Assembly (NCBI RefSeq): GCF_963662885.1
Contig: NZ_OY760055.1
Location: 444,001 to 508,000 of the forward strand
DNA from: an uncultured Pseudodesulfovibrio sp.
GTDB taxonomy: Bacteria > Desulfobacterota > Desulfovibrionia > Desulfovibrionales > Desulfovibrionaceae
Direction of reading: 5' to 3'
Length of the DNA stretch: 64,000 nt
Below are positions 17,232-24,818 of the stretch, in pieces (the first letter of the stretch is position 1; each line of letters begins with the position of its first letter). The notes beneath the pieces are model-generated. The model had not been told where the DNA came from. It was given only the letters and a program-made list of their open reading frames with translations, and did no database searches. The translations under genes and the position numbers were made by a program.

Positions 17232-18518
17232 TCAGCTGCGGTCCGCCTTGGCCATGGGTTCCCTGACCAGCAGCGCGCCGCATACGCCCACGCAGGCCAC
17301 GACCGCATACAGGGCGCAGGACATGGCATAGCCGTCCATGGTAAACCCGCCGCCCGGGTTCTTGCCGTAGGTCTCGAGAATCCAGCCGGTCAGAGGCTGG
17401 AAGACCGAAACGCCGAAGGAGGGCAGGGTGTTGAGCAGTCCGCTGCCGGTGCCGGTTGCCTTGTCGCCGAAGATGTCCCGTATGGAGGCGAAGCCCACGG
17501 ACAGGGAGCCCATGCCGAAGGCGGCCAGCAGGAAGAACCAGACATACATGGCCCAGTCCGGAAGCGTGTCGCCGTACATGCCCAGCACCACGAAGAGCGC
17601 GACCGTGCCCAGAGCATTGATCAGCATGACGGGCTTGCGGGCCTTGAACACCGAGTCGGACAGCCAGCCCGTGAACGGACCGCCGGCCAGCATGCCGATG
17701 CCCATCATGTTCAGAACGCCGCCAGCCTGTGCCTTGGTCATGTGGTGGGTGTCCATGAGGAACGGGCCGCCCCACAGGCCGCCGAAGCTCATGTGGATGG
17801 CGAACTGGCAGAAGAACCAGGTGGCGATGAACCAGAAAGAGCGGCTGGAGCAGATGGCGCGTACGGACTGCCACAGTTCGGCGGCGGTCTGTCCGCCGGA
17901 CTCCTTGCCATGGGTCGGGAACGGGGACTCGAATCCGGCCTGTTCCGGTGTGTCGCGCACCAGGAACCACAGGGCCACGGACACGACCAGTCCGACCACG
18001 CCGCTGAGGATCAGACCGTTGCGCCAGCCCAGGGCCGAGCAGAGCGAGGCCATGGGGCCGGAGCCGAGAATCAGGCCCAGTCCGCCCATGCCCAGATAGA
18101 TGCCGCTCATGCGGGCAAAGGCCTCGGGCGGAAACCAGCGGCTGAACAGTTTGATGCCGCAGATGAAGACGACGGATACGCCGAACCCCATGCAGACCCG
18201 GGCGATCATCAGCCCGGCCACGGAGTCGGAAATGCCGAAGACGATGGCGCCGATACCGGCCAGTCCGAAGAAGATCGGCAGCGTCAGGCGCGGTCCCAGC
18301 GAGTCTGCCATCAGGCCGCTGGGCAGTTGCATGGCGCCGTAGGAAAAGAAGAAGGCCGAGGCCAGGATGCCCATGGTCGGCGCGTCCAGGTTCATGTCAG
18401 CCATGATGTCGAGGGCCATGATGGCCGGGCTGACACGGTGGAACGGGACAAAGAGATAGGCCAGGCAGAGAAGGAAGAAAATCAGTAAGGCTGTGTTGTT
18501 GCGACTAAGTCGTGGCAT
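17232..18518 (-). CDS. MFS transporter
   Basis: 428 residues with about twelve hydrophobic helices in two halves separated by a hydrophilic loop near 200–220. The loop between TM2 and TM3 has the MFS-type pattern GLMADSLGPRLTLPI, a variant of GxxADRxGxR. It probably works as a proton symporter or as an exporter of a small organic anion. It is the last gene of the suyAB–tctCBA–larA block, preceded by a hairpin, and could take up a related acid or export the product. The substrate cannot be told from sequence. Confidence 0.85.
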   Translation of the reverse strand: MPRLSRNNTALLIFFLLCLAYLFVPFHRVSPAIMALDIMADMNLDAPTMGILASAFFFSYGAMQLPSGLMADSLGPRLTLPIFFGLAGIGAIVFGISDSVAGLMIARVCMGFGVSVVFICGIKLFSRWFPPEAFARMSGIYLGMGGLGLILGSGPMASLCSALGWRNGLILSGVVGLVVSVALWFLVRDTPEQAGFESPFPTHGKESGGQTAAELWQSVRAICSSRSFWFIATWFFCQFAIHMSFGGLWGGPFLMDTHHMTKAQAGGVLNMMGIGMLAGGPFTGWLSDSVFKARKPVMLINALGTVALFVVLGMYGDTLPDWAMYVWFFLLAAFGMGSLSVGFASIRDIFGDKATGTGSGLLNTLPSFGVSVFQPLTGWILETYGKNPGGGFTMDGYAMSCALYAVVACVGVCGALLVREPMAKADRS

Positions 18519-18533
18519 AGGGGTATCCTTTGT

Positions 18534-18557
18534 CCCCGGTACGAAGCCGTACCGGGG
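18534..18557 (-). repeat. Intercistronic hairpin between larA-like gene and MFS gene
   Basis: A perfect 10-bp stem CCCCGGTACG / CGTACCGGGG with a 4-base loop, 15 bases before the MFS start codon. There is no T run on the minus strand, so it is more likely a processing/stability or partial-attenuation element than a terminator. Confidence 0.6.
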
Positions 18558-18589
18558 ATGGGGGAAAGGGTGTATGTGCTGTGGTGGGG

Positions 18590-19918
18590 TTACAGGTTGC
18601 TGACCAGCCTGCCTTCGGCGTCGAAGGCAAGAGGTTCGGCGTCCTGCAGGACTTCAAGCAGTTTGCCCTGGGCTTCCAGCTCGTCCAGCAGGGGTTTGGT
18701 CACCAGCATGGTGTCCAGGTCCGAGGTCGAGTTGATGACGCAGCCGCGTATCTGATCGATTTCAGGCTGCCAGCAGACGCGCATGCCCGCCTGGATACAC
18801 AGCTTTTCCGTGGGCAAAACGGGCGGCAGCTTGACCCTGGTCATGCAGGCCGAGGTCAGGGCGTTGAAGTACATGGACATAAGGTCCAGATTGCGCGCGG
18901 TCTCAAGCGGGATGAAGTCCGCGTTGCCCACGCCGATGCCGTTGCCCGCCGAGGCCTTGGTCACGCGCAGGGCCACGATGGAGTTGATGTAGGGCGGGCG
19001 CAGCGGATCGCCGCGAAAGCCCTCGCGGCCGATGGTCTTGATGTCCATGCCTGTGCCCGAGATGTTCTTGCCCAAGCGTTCGACAACCAGGTTGTCCAGC
19101 TGGGCGAACGGGATGGCCGGGGCGTGGGCCTTGTACAGGGCGAGCAGTTCCTTGTCCGCCTTGACGAAATCGGCGGGCTGCACCCCGGTGATGGAGGCCA
19201 GTTGGTGATGGCTGTTCTCCACCAGTGCGACACCCAGGACAAAGGGAGCCTTGCTCAGGGATTTTTCGGCTATGCGCGGCATGAGATCCACCAGCCCGCG
19301 GCGACCGTAGACGTGCACGTTGCGTGCGCCCATGGCTTTGCCCAGTCCTACCGAAACCATCTTGCACAGGCCGCTTTCGATCTCGGCCTCGAAGTTGGTG
19401 TGGGCCTTGACCCGGGCGATGACCACGATGCCGTCCGCCTCGAAGGCGTTGCGGTCTATGTGGGCTTCCACGCGGGGTTCGACCTCGCCCAGGTTCACTG
19501 TCTCCATGCTCGAGACGATGGGCGCGCCCATGGCCTCCTCAGTGATGCCGAGCTTGTTCAGGACCTGGATCTGGCCTTCGGCCACGCCGCCCCCATGGCT
19601 GCCCATGGACGGAACGATGAACGGGGTGAATTCCATATCCTTGAGCCGGTCCAGAACGCGGCGGACCACGGTGGGCAGCTCGGCGATGCCGCGGCTGCCC
19701 ACCGCCACGGCCACCCTGGCGCCCTTTTTCAGGGCGCTCAGGGGGGTGGCTTCGCCGGGGTTGCGGTCCATGGCGAGGTCTATGGAGGTTTCAATGTCGG
19801 TCAGAGCCGGGAGCTCCGGCTGCTCTATACGAACCCTGTAGTAGGCCGGCAGGGGCTGGTCGCCCAGGCCGGGGATGTCCAGTACGGGGAAGTCGGGTGT
19901 CGGGTATTGCAATGCCAT
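18590..19918 (-). CDS. LarA-like (lactate racemase family, DUF2088) protein
   Basis: 442 residues of the LarA family, nickel-pincer-dependent 2-hydroxy-acid racemases/epimerases. The N-terminal domain carries the conserved PSMGSHGGG stretch near residue 105 and a following block VVIARVKAHTNFEAEIESGLCKMVSVGLGK; LarA-type catalytic histidines sit in such segments. There is no signal peptide. It lies 29 bases after tctA, in the same operon as a SuyAB-like lyase and a TTT transporter. Because SuyAB acts on only one enantiomer, a racemase here makes biochemical sense (inference). LarA itself needs the pincer cofactor made by LarBCE, and none of those genes is in the window. The family is solid; the substrate is not. 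Confidence 0.8.
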   Translation of the reverse strand: MALQYPTPDFPVLDIPGLGDQPLPAYYRVRIEQPELPALTDIETSIDLAMDRNPGEATPLSALKKGARVAVAVGSRGIAELPTVVRRVLDRLKDMEFTPFIVPSMGSHGGGVAEGQIQVLNKLGITEEAMGAPIVSSMETVNLGEVEPRVEAHIDRNAFEADGIVVIARVKAHTNFEAEIESGLCKMVSVGLGKAMGARNVHVYGRRGLVDLMPRIAEKSLSKAPFVLGVALVENSHHQLASITGVQPADFVKADKELLALYKAHAPAIPFAQLDNLVVERLGKNISGTGMDIKTIGREGFRGDPLRPPYINSIVALRVTKASAGNGIGVGNADFIPLETARNLDLMSMYFNALTSACMTRVKLPPVLPTEKLCIQAGMRVCWQPEIDQIRGCVINSTSDLDTMLVTKPLLDELEAQGKLLEVLQDAEPLAFDAEGRLVSNL

Positions 19919-19947
19919 GATGCCGAATCGCTTTGTTGGTTGTTGTT

Positions 19948-21468
19948 CTATTCCACGGTGACCGGTTCATCCACGGGAACACATGCTGCCCGCTTCTTGG
20001 CCTTGTACTTGGAGTAGAAGGAGTAGGCCACGGACAGGGCCGCCGCCGCGAAGAAGCACAGGGCGATGGGGCGGTGCAGGTAGCCCACCATGCTGCCGTT
20101 GCCCATGACCAGGCTGACCCGCAGGTGATTCTCGGCCATGCCGCCCAGGATCAATCCGAGCACCAGTGGCAGCAGCGGGAAGCCCTGCCTGGTGAAGATG
20201 TAGCCGAGCACGCCGGTGGCGAAGAAGACCCAGACGTCGGACATGCTGCTGTTCAGGGCGTAGCTGCCGATGACGCACAGACCCAGGATGACCGGGTAGA
20301 GCACGTAGCGGGGGATGGTCAGGGCCCGGATGAGCACCCTGATGAAGTACACCTGGAAGAGCATCATGAAGATGTTGCTGACGAAGTAGGCTCCCAGGAT
20401 GATCAGGACCAGGTCGCTGTGGTCGCGCATGAGCAGCGGACCGGGTTGGACGCCGTGGATCATGAAAGCGCCCAGCATCATCATGGTGGTCGCGTCGCCG
20501 GGGATACCCAGGGTCAGCAACGGGATCATGGCGCCGCCGGTGGCCGCGTTGTTGGCCGATTCCGAGGCGATGATGCCGTCGGGGTTGCCGGTGCCGAAGC
20601 TGTCCGGATCGTCGGATGCGGCCTTGGCCTGGGAGTAGGCCACGATGTTGGACAGGCCGGGTCCGATGCCGGGCAGGATGCCGACGCCGATACCGATTAG
20701 CGAGGAGCGGACAACGTTTTTGACGGAGTGTCTGAACAGCTTGGCGACGCGGATGAACTCGCGGGCCGTGAAGTTGACGTTGATCAGCTTGAAGGGATTC
20801 TTGATCTCCTCGACGTCCTTGAGGATCTGGGAGATGGCGTACATACCGATGAGGACCGGCATGACCGAGAAGCCCGACTGGAGATCGGTGATGCCAAAGG
20901 TCAGCCTGGACACGCTGTCGGTCTCGCTGAGGCCGACCATGGCCATGATCATGCCCACCGTGGCGGAGATCAGGCCCTTGGTCAGGGACTTGTCCGAGAT
21001 GGAGATGATGCAGCTCAGGGTGAAGACCACCAGGGCGAAATATTCATAGGGCCCGAAGCGCAGGGCGAATTTGCCGAGCAGCGGAGCGATGATGGCCAGG
21101 GCGAAGAAGGACAGCAGACCGCCGAGGAAGGAGGCGAAGACCGCATACCCCAGCGCCTTGCCCGCTTCGCCCTTCTTGACCATTGGATAGGCGTCGAAGG
21201 TCGTGGCCACCGACGAGGGCGTGCCCGGAATGTTGAGCAGGGCGGCAGAGACCAGGCCGCCGGAGATGGAGCCGATGTAGACGGCTACCAGCATGACCAG
21301 GCCCTGGTTGACGTCCATGCCGAAGGTGATGGGGACGAGCAGGGCGACGGCCATGGTGCTGGTCAGGCCGGGCATGGAGCCGACGACCAGACCGCCGAAG
21401 ACGCCCAGGAACATAAGCAAAATATTGAACGGCGTGACTGCCGCGAGCATGTGGGTGTAATCGAACAT
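19948..21468 (-). CDS. tctA: Tripartite tricarboxylate transporter, large permease TctA
   Basis: 506 residues with about 11–12 membrane helices and the glycine-rich TctA core PGLTSTMAVALLVPITFGM near the N-terminus and GILPGIGPGLSNIVAY near residue 250, which form the substrate path. It works with TctB and the periplasmic TctC to take up carboxylates at the expense of an ion gradient. ATG 21468 is chosen because the protein family begins there; the 14-residue upstream extension overlaps tctB. It is separated from tctB by 10 bases. Related TTT systems transport citrate, tartrate, aromatic acids and, in some bacteria, sulfolactate. Confidence 0.93.
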   Translation of the reverse strand: MFDYTHMLAAVTPFNILLMFLGVFGGLVVGSMPGLTSTMAVALLVPITFGMDVNQGLVMLVAVYIGSISGGLVSAALLNIPGTPSSVATTFDAYPMVKKGEAGKALGYAVFASFLGGLLSFFALAIIAPLLGKFALRFGPYEYFALVVFTLSCIISISDKSLTKGLISATVGMIMAMVGLSETDSVSRLTFGITDLQSGFSVMPVLIGMYAISQILKDVEEIKNPFKLINVNFTAREFIRVAKLFRHSVKNVVRSSLIGIGVGILPGIGPGLSNIVAYSQAKAASDDPDSFGTGNPDGIIASESANNAATGGAMIPLLTLGIPGDATTMMMLGAFMIHGVQPGPLLMRDHSDLVLIILGAYFVSNIFMMLFQVYFIRVLIRALTIPRYVLYPVILGLCVIGSYALNSSMSDVWVFFATGVLGYIFTRQGFPLLPLVLGLILGGMAENHLRVSLVMGNGSMVGYLHRPIALCFFAAAALSVAYSFYSKYKAKKRAACVPVDEPVTVE

Positions 21469-21478
21469 GATGGACACC

Positions 21479-21940
21479 TTAGGGCAGGAAGAGCTTGAGA
21501 AGTGTGGCAAAGATGTACTGCAGCCCCAGCGTGACGGCCACGGCGGTAATGCCGTAGACGAGCAGGTTCTTGGGCTTCAGCGGGCCGAGCAGACACATGG
21601 CCAGGAACAGGAAGGGCATGGTCGCGAACACGTAGCCCAGGATGGGCAGCAACAGGAGGTACACCAGCACCAGCCCCGTGAGCAGCCAGCGCAGCAGAAC
21701 AGTGTTGAGGTCCACCACGCGGGCGGATTTGCACCAGTTCTTTTTCCCGGTGAAGTCCACGCTCTGGAACATCAGCAGCACGGATAGCCCCCCCAGCGTA
21801 TAGACCAGGATCTTCGGGAAGAAGACCGGCCCCATCGCATAGACCATGGTCGTGTCGATGTTGCCAATTTGTATGTACAGGGCGATGGTCAGGCCCAGCA
21901 GGGCTACGGCCATGATCATGTCGCCGGTTTTAACTCGCAT
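21479..21940 (-). CDS. tctB: Tripartite tricarboxylate transporter, small permease TctB
   Basis: 153 residues with four hydrophobic helices, the usual TctB topology, and the conserved stretch GPVFFPKILVYTLGGLSVLL. This weakly conserved subunit is required for TctA function. It sits between tctC and tctA; an intercistronic hairpin at 22013–22041 separates it from tctC. Confidence 0.9.
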   Translation of the reverse strand: MRVKTGDMIMAVALLGLTIALYIQIGNIDTTMVYAMGPVFFPKILVYTLGGLSVLLMFQSVDFTGKKNWCKSARVVDLNTVLLRWLLTGLVLVYLLLLPILGYVFATMPFLFLAMCLLGPLKPKNLLVYGITAVAVTLGLQYIFATLLKLFLP

Positions 21941-22012
21941 AAGTCCACTCCTCTGACTGTCGGCAAGATGTTGGCCGGTCGGTCGGACCGGCTGTTATCC
22001 AAGATCCCCCTC

Positions 22013-22041
22013 CGGAGAGGCGGCATTGAGCCGCCTCTCCG
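22013..22041 (-). repeat. Intercistronic hairpin downstream of tctC
   Basis: A perfect 12-bp stem CGGAGAGGCGGC / GCCGCCTCTCCG with a 5-base loop, 21 bases after the tctC stop. A second GC-rich hairpin (GCCGGTC / GACCGGC) lies around 21974–21992. The position after a binding-protein gene suggests mRNA stabilisation so that TctC is made in excess over the permeases. Confidence 0.65.
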
Positions 22042-22061
22042 TTGGAGAAGGAGATGGAGAG

Positions 22062-23015
22062 TTACTTAATCAGACCGTTTTCCTTGGCCAGATCCGTGTA
22101 CAGGTCGGATTCACCCTGCCACAGGGCACGGGTCTCTTCCGGGGTCCTGAAGAAGGGCACCAGGCACTGCTCCTTGAGTGCGGCAATGGTGGCTGGCTTT
22201 TCCAGGGCCTTCTTGAAGGCGTCGCTCAGGATCTGGATGTTCTCCTGAGGAGTCCCCTTGGGAGCGAAGATGGAGTACAGGAAGTCGTAAGAAGCGTTGA
22301 TGCCCACTTCCTTGAGGGTCGGAATCTCGGGGGCGAAGGGCGAACGCTCGGTGTTGACCATGGCCAGCACGCGCAGGTCGCCGGACTTGAGGTACGGCTG
22401 AACCGAGGCGAAACCGACGGTGGTGATGTCGCTGTTGTTGCCCAGCAGGGAGACAATGCGGCCCTTGTCACCGTTGGCCGGGATGAACATGGCCTTGAGT
22501 CCGCCGGTGGCGTGGCTGATGTTCAGGAAGGTGAAGTGGGAAACGGCATTGAGAGCCAGCGCCCAGCGGTATTTGCCGGGATTGGCCTTGATGGCGTCGA
22601 TGGCTTCCTGGGCGGTCTTGAACGGGCTGTCGCCGCGCACGATGAGCGCGGTGCTACCCTTGGCCGCAACGCCCACCGGCTCGAAGTCGGTCCAGCGGAA
22701 CTTGGCCTTGGTGACCATGGGGGCCACGGTCAGGTTGCCCGGGTGCTCCCAGAGCACGGTGTACCCGTCGGGACGGGCCTTGGAAACCTGCATGGCACCG
22801 TTGAGCCCGGCCGCACCGTCGATGTTGGACACGATCAGGGGTTCAGGCAGCAGGTCCTTCATCTGATCGGTGATGATCCTGGCGGAGATATCGCTGCCTC
22901 CGCCCGGCTTCCAGGGCACGACGACCTGGACCGCTTTTTCGGGGTATTCAGCATAGGCCGGGGCGACCGCAGCCACCAGCAGCGCCATTACGCACATCAT
23001 AACTAACTTACGCAT
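22062..23015 (-). CDS. tctC: Tripartite tricarboxylate transporter substrate-binding protein TctC
   Basis: 317 residues. A Sec signal peptide (about 1–22, MRKLVMMCVMALLVAAVAPAYA) is followed by a Bug/TctC periplasmic binding fold starting YPEKAVQVVVPWKPGGGSD. This opening and the later WEHPGNLTV segment are typical of the family. It captures a carboxylate in the periplasm and hands it to TctAB. It follows suyB by 37 bases, so the lyase and transporter are made together. The ligand cannot be predicted from the sequence alone. Confidence 0.93.
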   Translation of the reverse strand: MRKLVMMCVMALLVAAVAPAYAEYPEKAVQVVVPWKPGGGSDISARIITDQMKDLLPEPLIVSNIDGAAGLNGAMQVSKARPDGYTVLWEHPGNLTVAPMVTKAKFRWTDFEPVGVAAKGSTALIVRGDSPFKTAQEAIDAIKANPGKYRWALALNAVSHFTFLNISHATGGLKAMFIPANGDKGRIVSLLGNNSDITTVGFASVQPYLKSGDLRVLAMVNTERSPFAPEIPTLKEVGINASYDFLYSIFAPKGTPQENIQILSDAFKKALEKPATIAALKEQCLVPFFRTPEETRALWQGESDLYTDLAKENGLIK

Positions 23016-23052
23016 TACAAACCTCCTGAGTTGTTAAGCGCGATTCGTATCC

Positions 23053-24252
23053 CTAGAGACCCGGGCCTCGGAGATACACCTCAATGTTGTCTCGAATATC
23101 GAGCGTTTCACCCTTAGTCAGACGACCCGATGCAAAGGCCAGAACCTCGTTCACAAGGCGCTCGCCGGCATCCGCGATCGGTTCTTTTTCGGTAATCACG
23201 GTCCCGGAGTTGAAGTCCATTTCCCGCCAGGCCTTCTCCCACGTGCGCGGGTTGCCGGTCATGTACAGGGTAGGGGTAATCAGGCCGGTGTTGACCGTGG
23301 GCATCATGGCGTCATCCGGGAACCAGCCGCCGCCGACCTGGAAGATGTTCAGCACCGAGCCCGCCGCGGCGAAGCCGAGGAAGAGAGCGGTGGAGGACAT
23401 CCACGAGTCCATGTAGTACAGGCCGCGTCCCTCGGGGACTTCGCCGTACTTTACGCAACCCTGGATGGGCCGGGTGCCGGACTTGACGATGGCGCCCAGG
23501 GATTTCTCCTCCAGGGTGGTCAGGCCCGCCTGGATGTTGGCCGGAATCGGGTTGATGGTCCGGATATCCTCGCCCGTGGACCGGGCCTCCTCCTCGACGC
23601 GTTCCACGGCCTGGAGGAACTTGATCCGCTCCTTCTCGTCCGGGAAGCGCTTGGCCACGATGTGCTCGGCGCCGATGACCTCGGTGGTCTCGGCGAACAT
23701 GCACCGGCCGCCGTCGTCCACCAGAGCGTCGAACAGATGGCCGACAACCGGGTTGCCGGACATGCCCGAAGTGGCGTCGGAGTAGCCGCATTTGACGGCC
23801 ATGTTCAGCTGGCCGAAGCCGACTTCGGTGCGCGGGGTCTCACTGGCTTTCTGCACCAGATTGCGGGCCTTGCGCACAGCCAGTCCCAGAGCTTCCTGGA
23901 AGCCGCCGCAATCCTTCATGAACACGGTGTCCATGGGCTTGCCGCACTTGGCGATCTCGCCCACGAAGTTTTCGAAGGAGAATTCGGGGTACCCGGCGTC
24001 GGGCTTGTTGCCGACGATGAGCACGGCGCCCACGTTGGCGTTTTTGGCCAGACCGATCATGGTCCGGGCGATGGTCTTGCGGTCGTCGCCGTCGCGGCCG
24101 TTTTCGTTGGGCTGGATGAACAGCTGGGTGCCGCTGACGAGCTTGGACACCATGGCGGCCAGAGTGGCGGCGCCGCGGCCGTTGGCCATGATCAGAGTGT
24201 GGTTGCGGATACCGGTAGAACCGTCCGGCCTGACATAACCGAGAAACTTCAT
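23053..24252 (-). CDS. suyB: UxaA-family lyase large subunit, SuyB-like
   Basis: 399 residues of the altronate/galactarate dehydratase C-terminal domain family. Cysteines in VFMKDCGGFQEA, VKCGYSDATSG and PIQGCVKYG are spaced as in the iron-dependent members. In altronate dehydratase this domain is fused to a SAF domain. Here the two are separate genes overlapping by 4 bases (ATGA), exactly the organisation and sizes of (2R)-sulfolactate sulfo-lyase SuyA/SuyB, which splits sulfolactate into pyruvate and sulfite. In a sulfate reducer the sulfite could be respired. Neighbouring TTT transporter and LarA-like genes fit. The alternative is a dehydratase for another sugar acid or hydroxy acid. The family is firm; the sulfolactate assignment is inference. 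Confidence 0.7.
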   Translation of the reverse strand: MKFLGYVRPDGSTGIRNHTLIMANGRGAATLAAMVSKLVSGTQLFIQPNENGRDGDDRKTIARTMIGLAKNANVGAVLIVGNKPDAGYPEFSFENFVGEIAKCGKPMDTVFMKDCGGFQEALGLAVRKARNLVQKASETPRTEVGFGQLNMAVKCGYSDATSGMSGNPVVGHLFDALVDDGGRCMFAETTEVIGAEHIVAKRFPDEKERIKFLQAVERVEEEARSTGEDIRTINPIPANIQAGLTTLEEKSLGAIVKSGTRPIQGCVKYGEVPEGRGLYYMDSWMSSTALFLGFAAAGSVLNIFQVGGGWFPDDAMMPTVNTGLITPTLYMTGNPRTWEKAWREMDFNSGTVITEKEPIADAGERLVNEVLAFASGRLTKGETLDIRDNIEVYLRGPGL

Positions 24253-24548
24253 GCCTGTCCTCCCGGGATATCGCCGCGTCCCCGCTTGCCTTCGACGTTG
24301 TGAATGTGCACGCACTCGCCGGCCTTGATGTCCACGGCGGCGCGTCCGATCACCTCTTTGTACTTGATGATATCGCCGCCCGCGGGGATGTCGTGCACGG
24401 CAGCCTTGAAACCGAATGGAATTTCATCCTGGGCGGTGAACACGTGTTGTTCGCCGTCCACGGTGTAGGAGACCTCGTCGCCGCCAACGATATCCTCGAT
24501 GGCGTTTCCGACGTTGTCTTTTGAACTCATGACAATAAGAGCTTTCAT
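24249..24548 (-). CDS. suyA: SAF-domain small subunit, SuyA-like
   Basis: A 99-residue single SAF domain, equivalent to the N-terminal domain of altronate dehydratase and to SuyA of sulfolactate sulfo-lyase. Motifs are DEIPFGFKAAVHDIPAGGDIIKYKEVIGRA and a C-terminal HIHNVEGKRG, where histidines may coordinate metal or substrate sulfonate. ATG 24548 has CGGAGGATGCTA upstream. It is the first gene of the operon, about 26 bases from the transcription start predicted from the sigma-54 promoter. As with SuyB, family membership is clear and the substrate is inferred. Confidence 0.72.
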   Translation of the reverse strand: MKALIVMSSKDNVGNAIEDIVGGDEVSYTVDGEQHVFTAQDEIPFGFKAAVHDIPAGGDIIKYKEVIGRAAVDIKAGECVHIHNVEGKRGRGDIPGGQA

Positions 24549-24585
24549 TAGCATCCTCCGAGATGTCAGTATTGTCCCGCCAGAT

Positions 24586-24601
24586 AGCAAGAGCCTTGCC
24601 A
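24586..24601 (-). promoter_or_regulatory. Sigma-54 promoter of the suyAB–tctCBA–larA–MFS operon
   Basis: Read on the minus strand: TGGCAA–GGCTC–TTGCT, with GG and GC in the exact -24/-12 spacing of the consensus TGGCAC-N5-TTGCW. It is 38 bases before the suyA start. It matches the presence of a sigma-54 activator gene at the other end of the cluster. Confidence 0.8.
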
Positions 24602-24714
24602 AGTGGGTGGAGGTGCTAATAAGCATTTGATTGTACTGTATTATTTTATGAAGTTGGTTGAAAAATACGGGTTGATCCGGGGCAGAAAAGGCTTTCAACC
24701 ATTCCATTCTGAAA

Positions 24715-24751
24715 TGCAAAATGAAATGGTGCACCTTGCAAAGTGAAATGG
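24715..24751. promoter_or_regulatory. Tandem upstream activator repeats
   Basis: Two copies of TGCAAARTGAAATGG (24715–24729 and 24737–24751), differing at one base and spaced 22 bases apart, that is two helical turns. They are 114–150 bases upstream of the sigma-54 promoter, the usual place for enhancer-binding-protein sites. The rest of 24549–24818 shows no gene. Confidence 0.6.
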
Positions 24752-24818
24752 GATGAACGCAGCGCCCCTGCCGCCCGAGGGCGACAGGGGACGGTTGGGA
24801 AAAGGATTCAGGGTGCGC

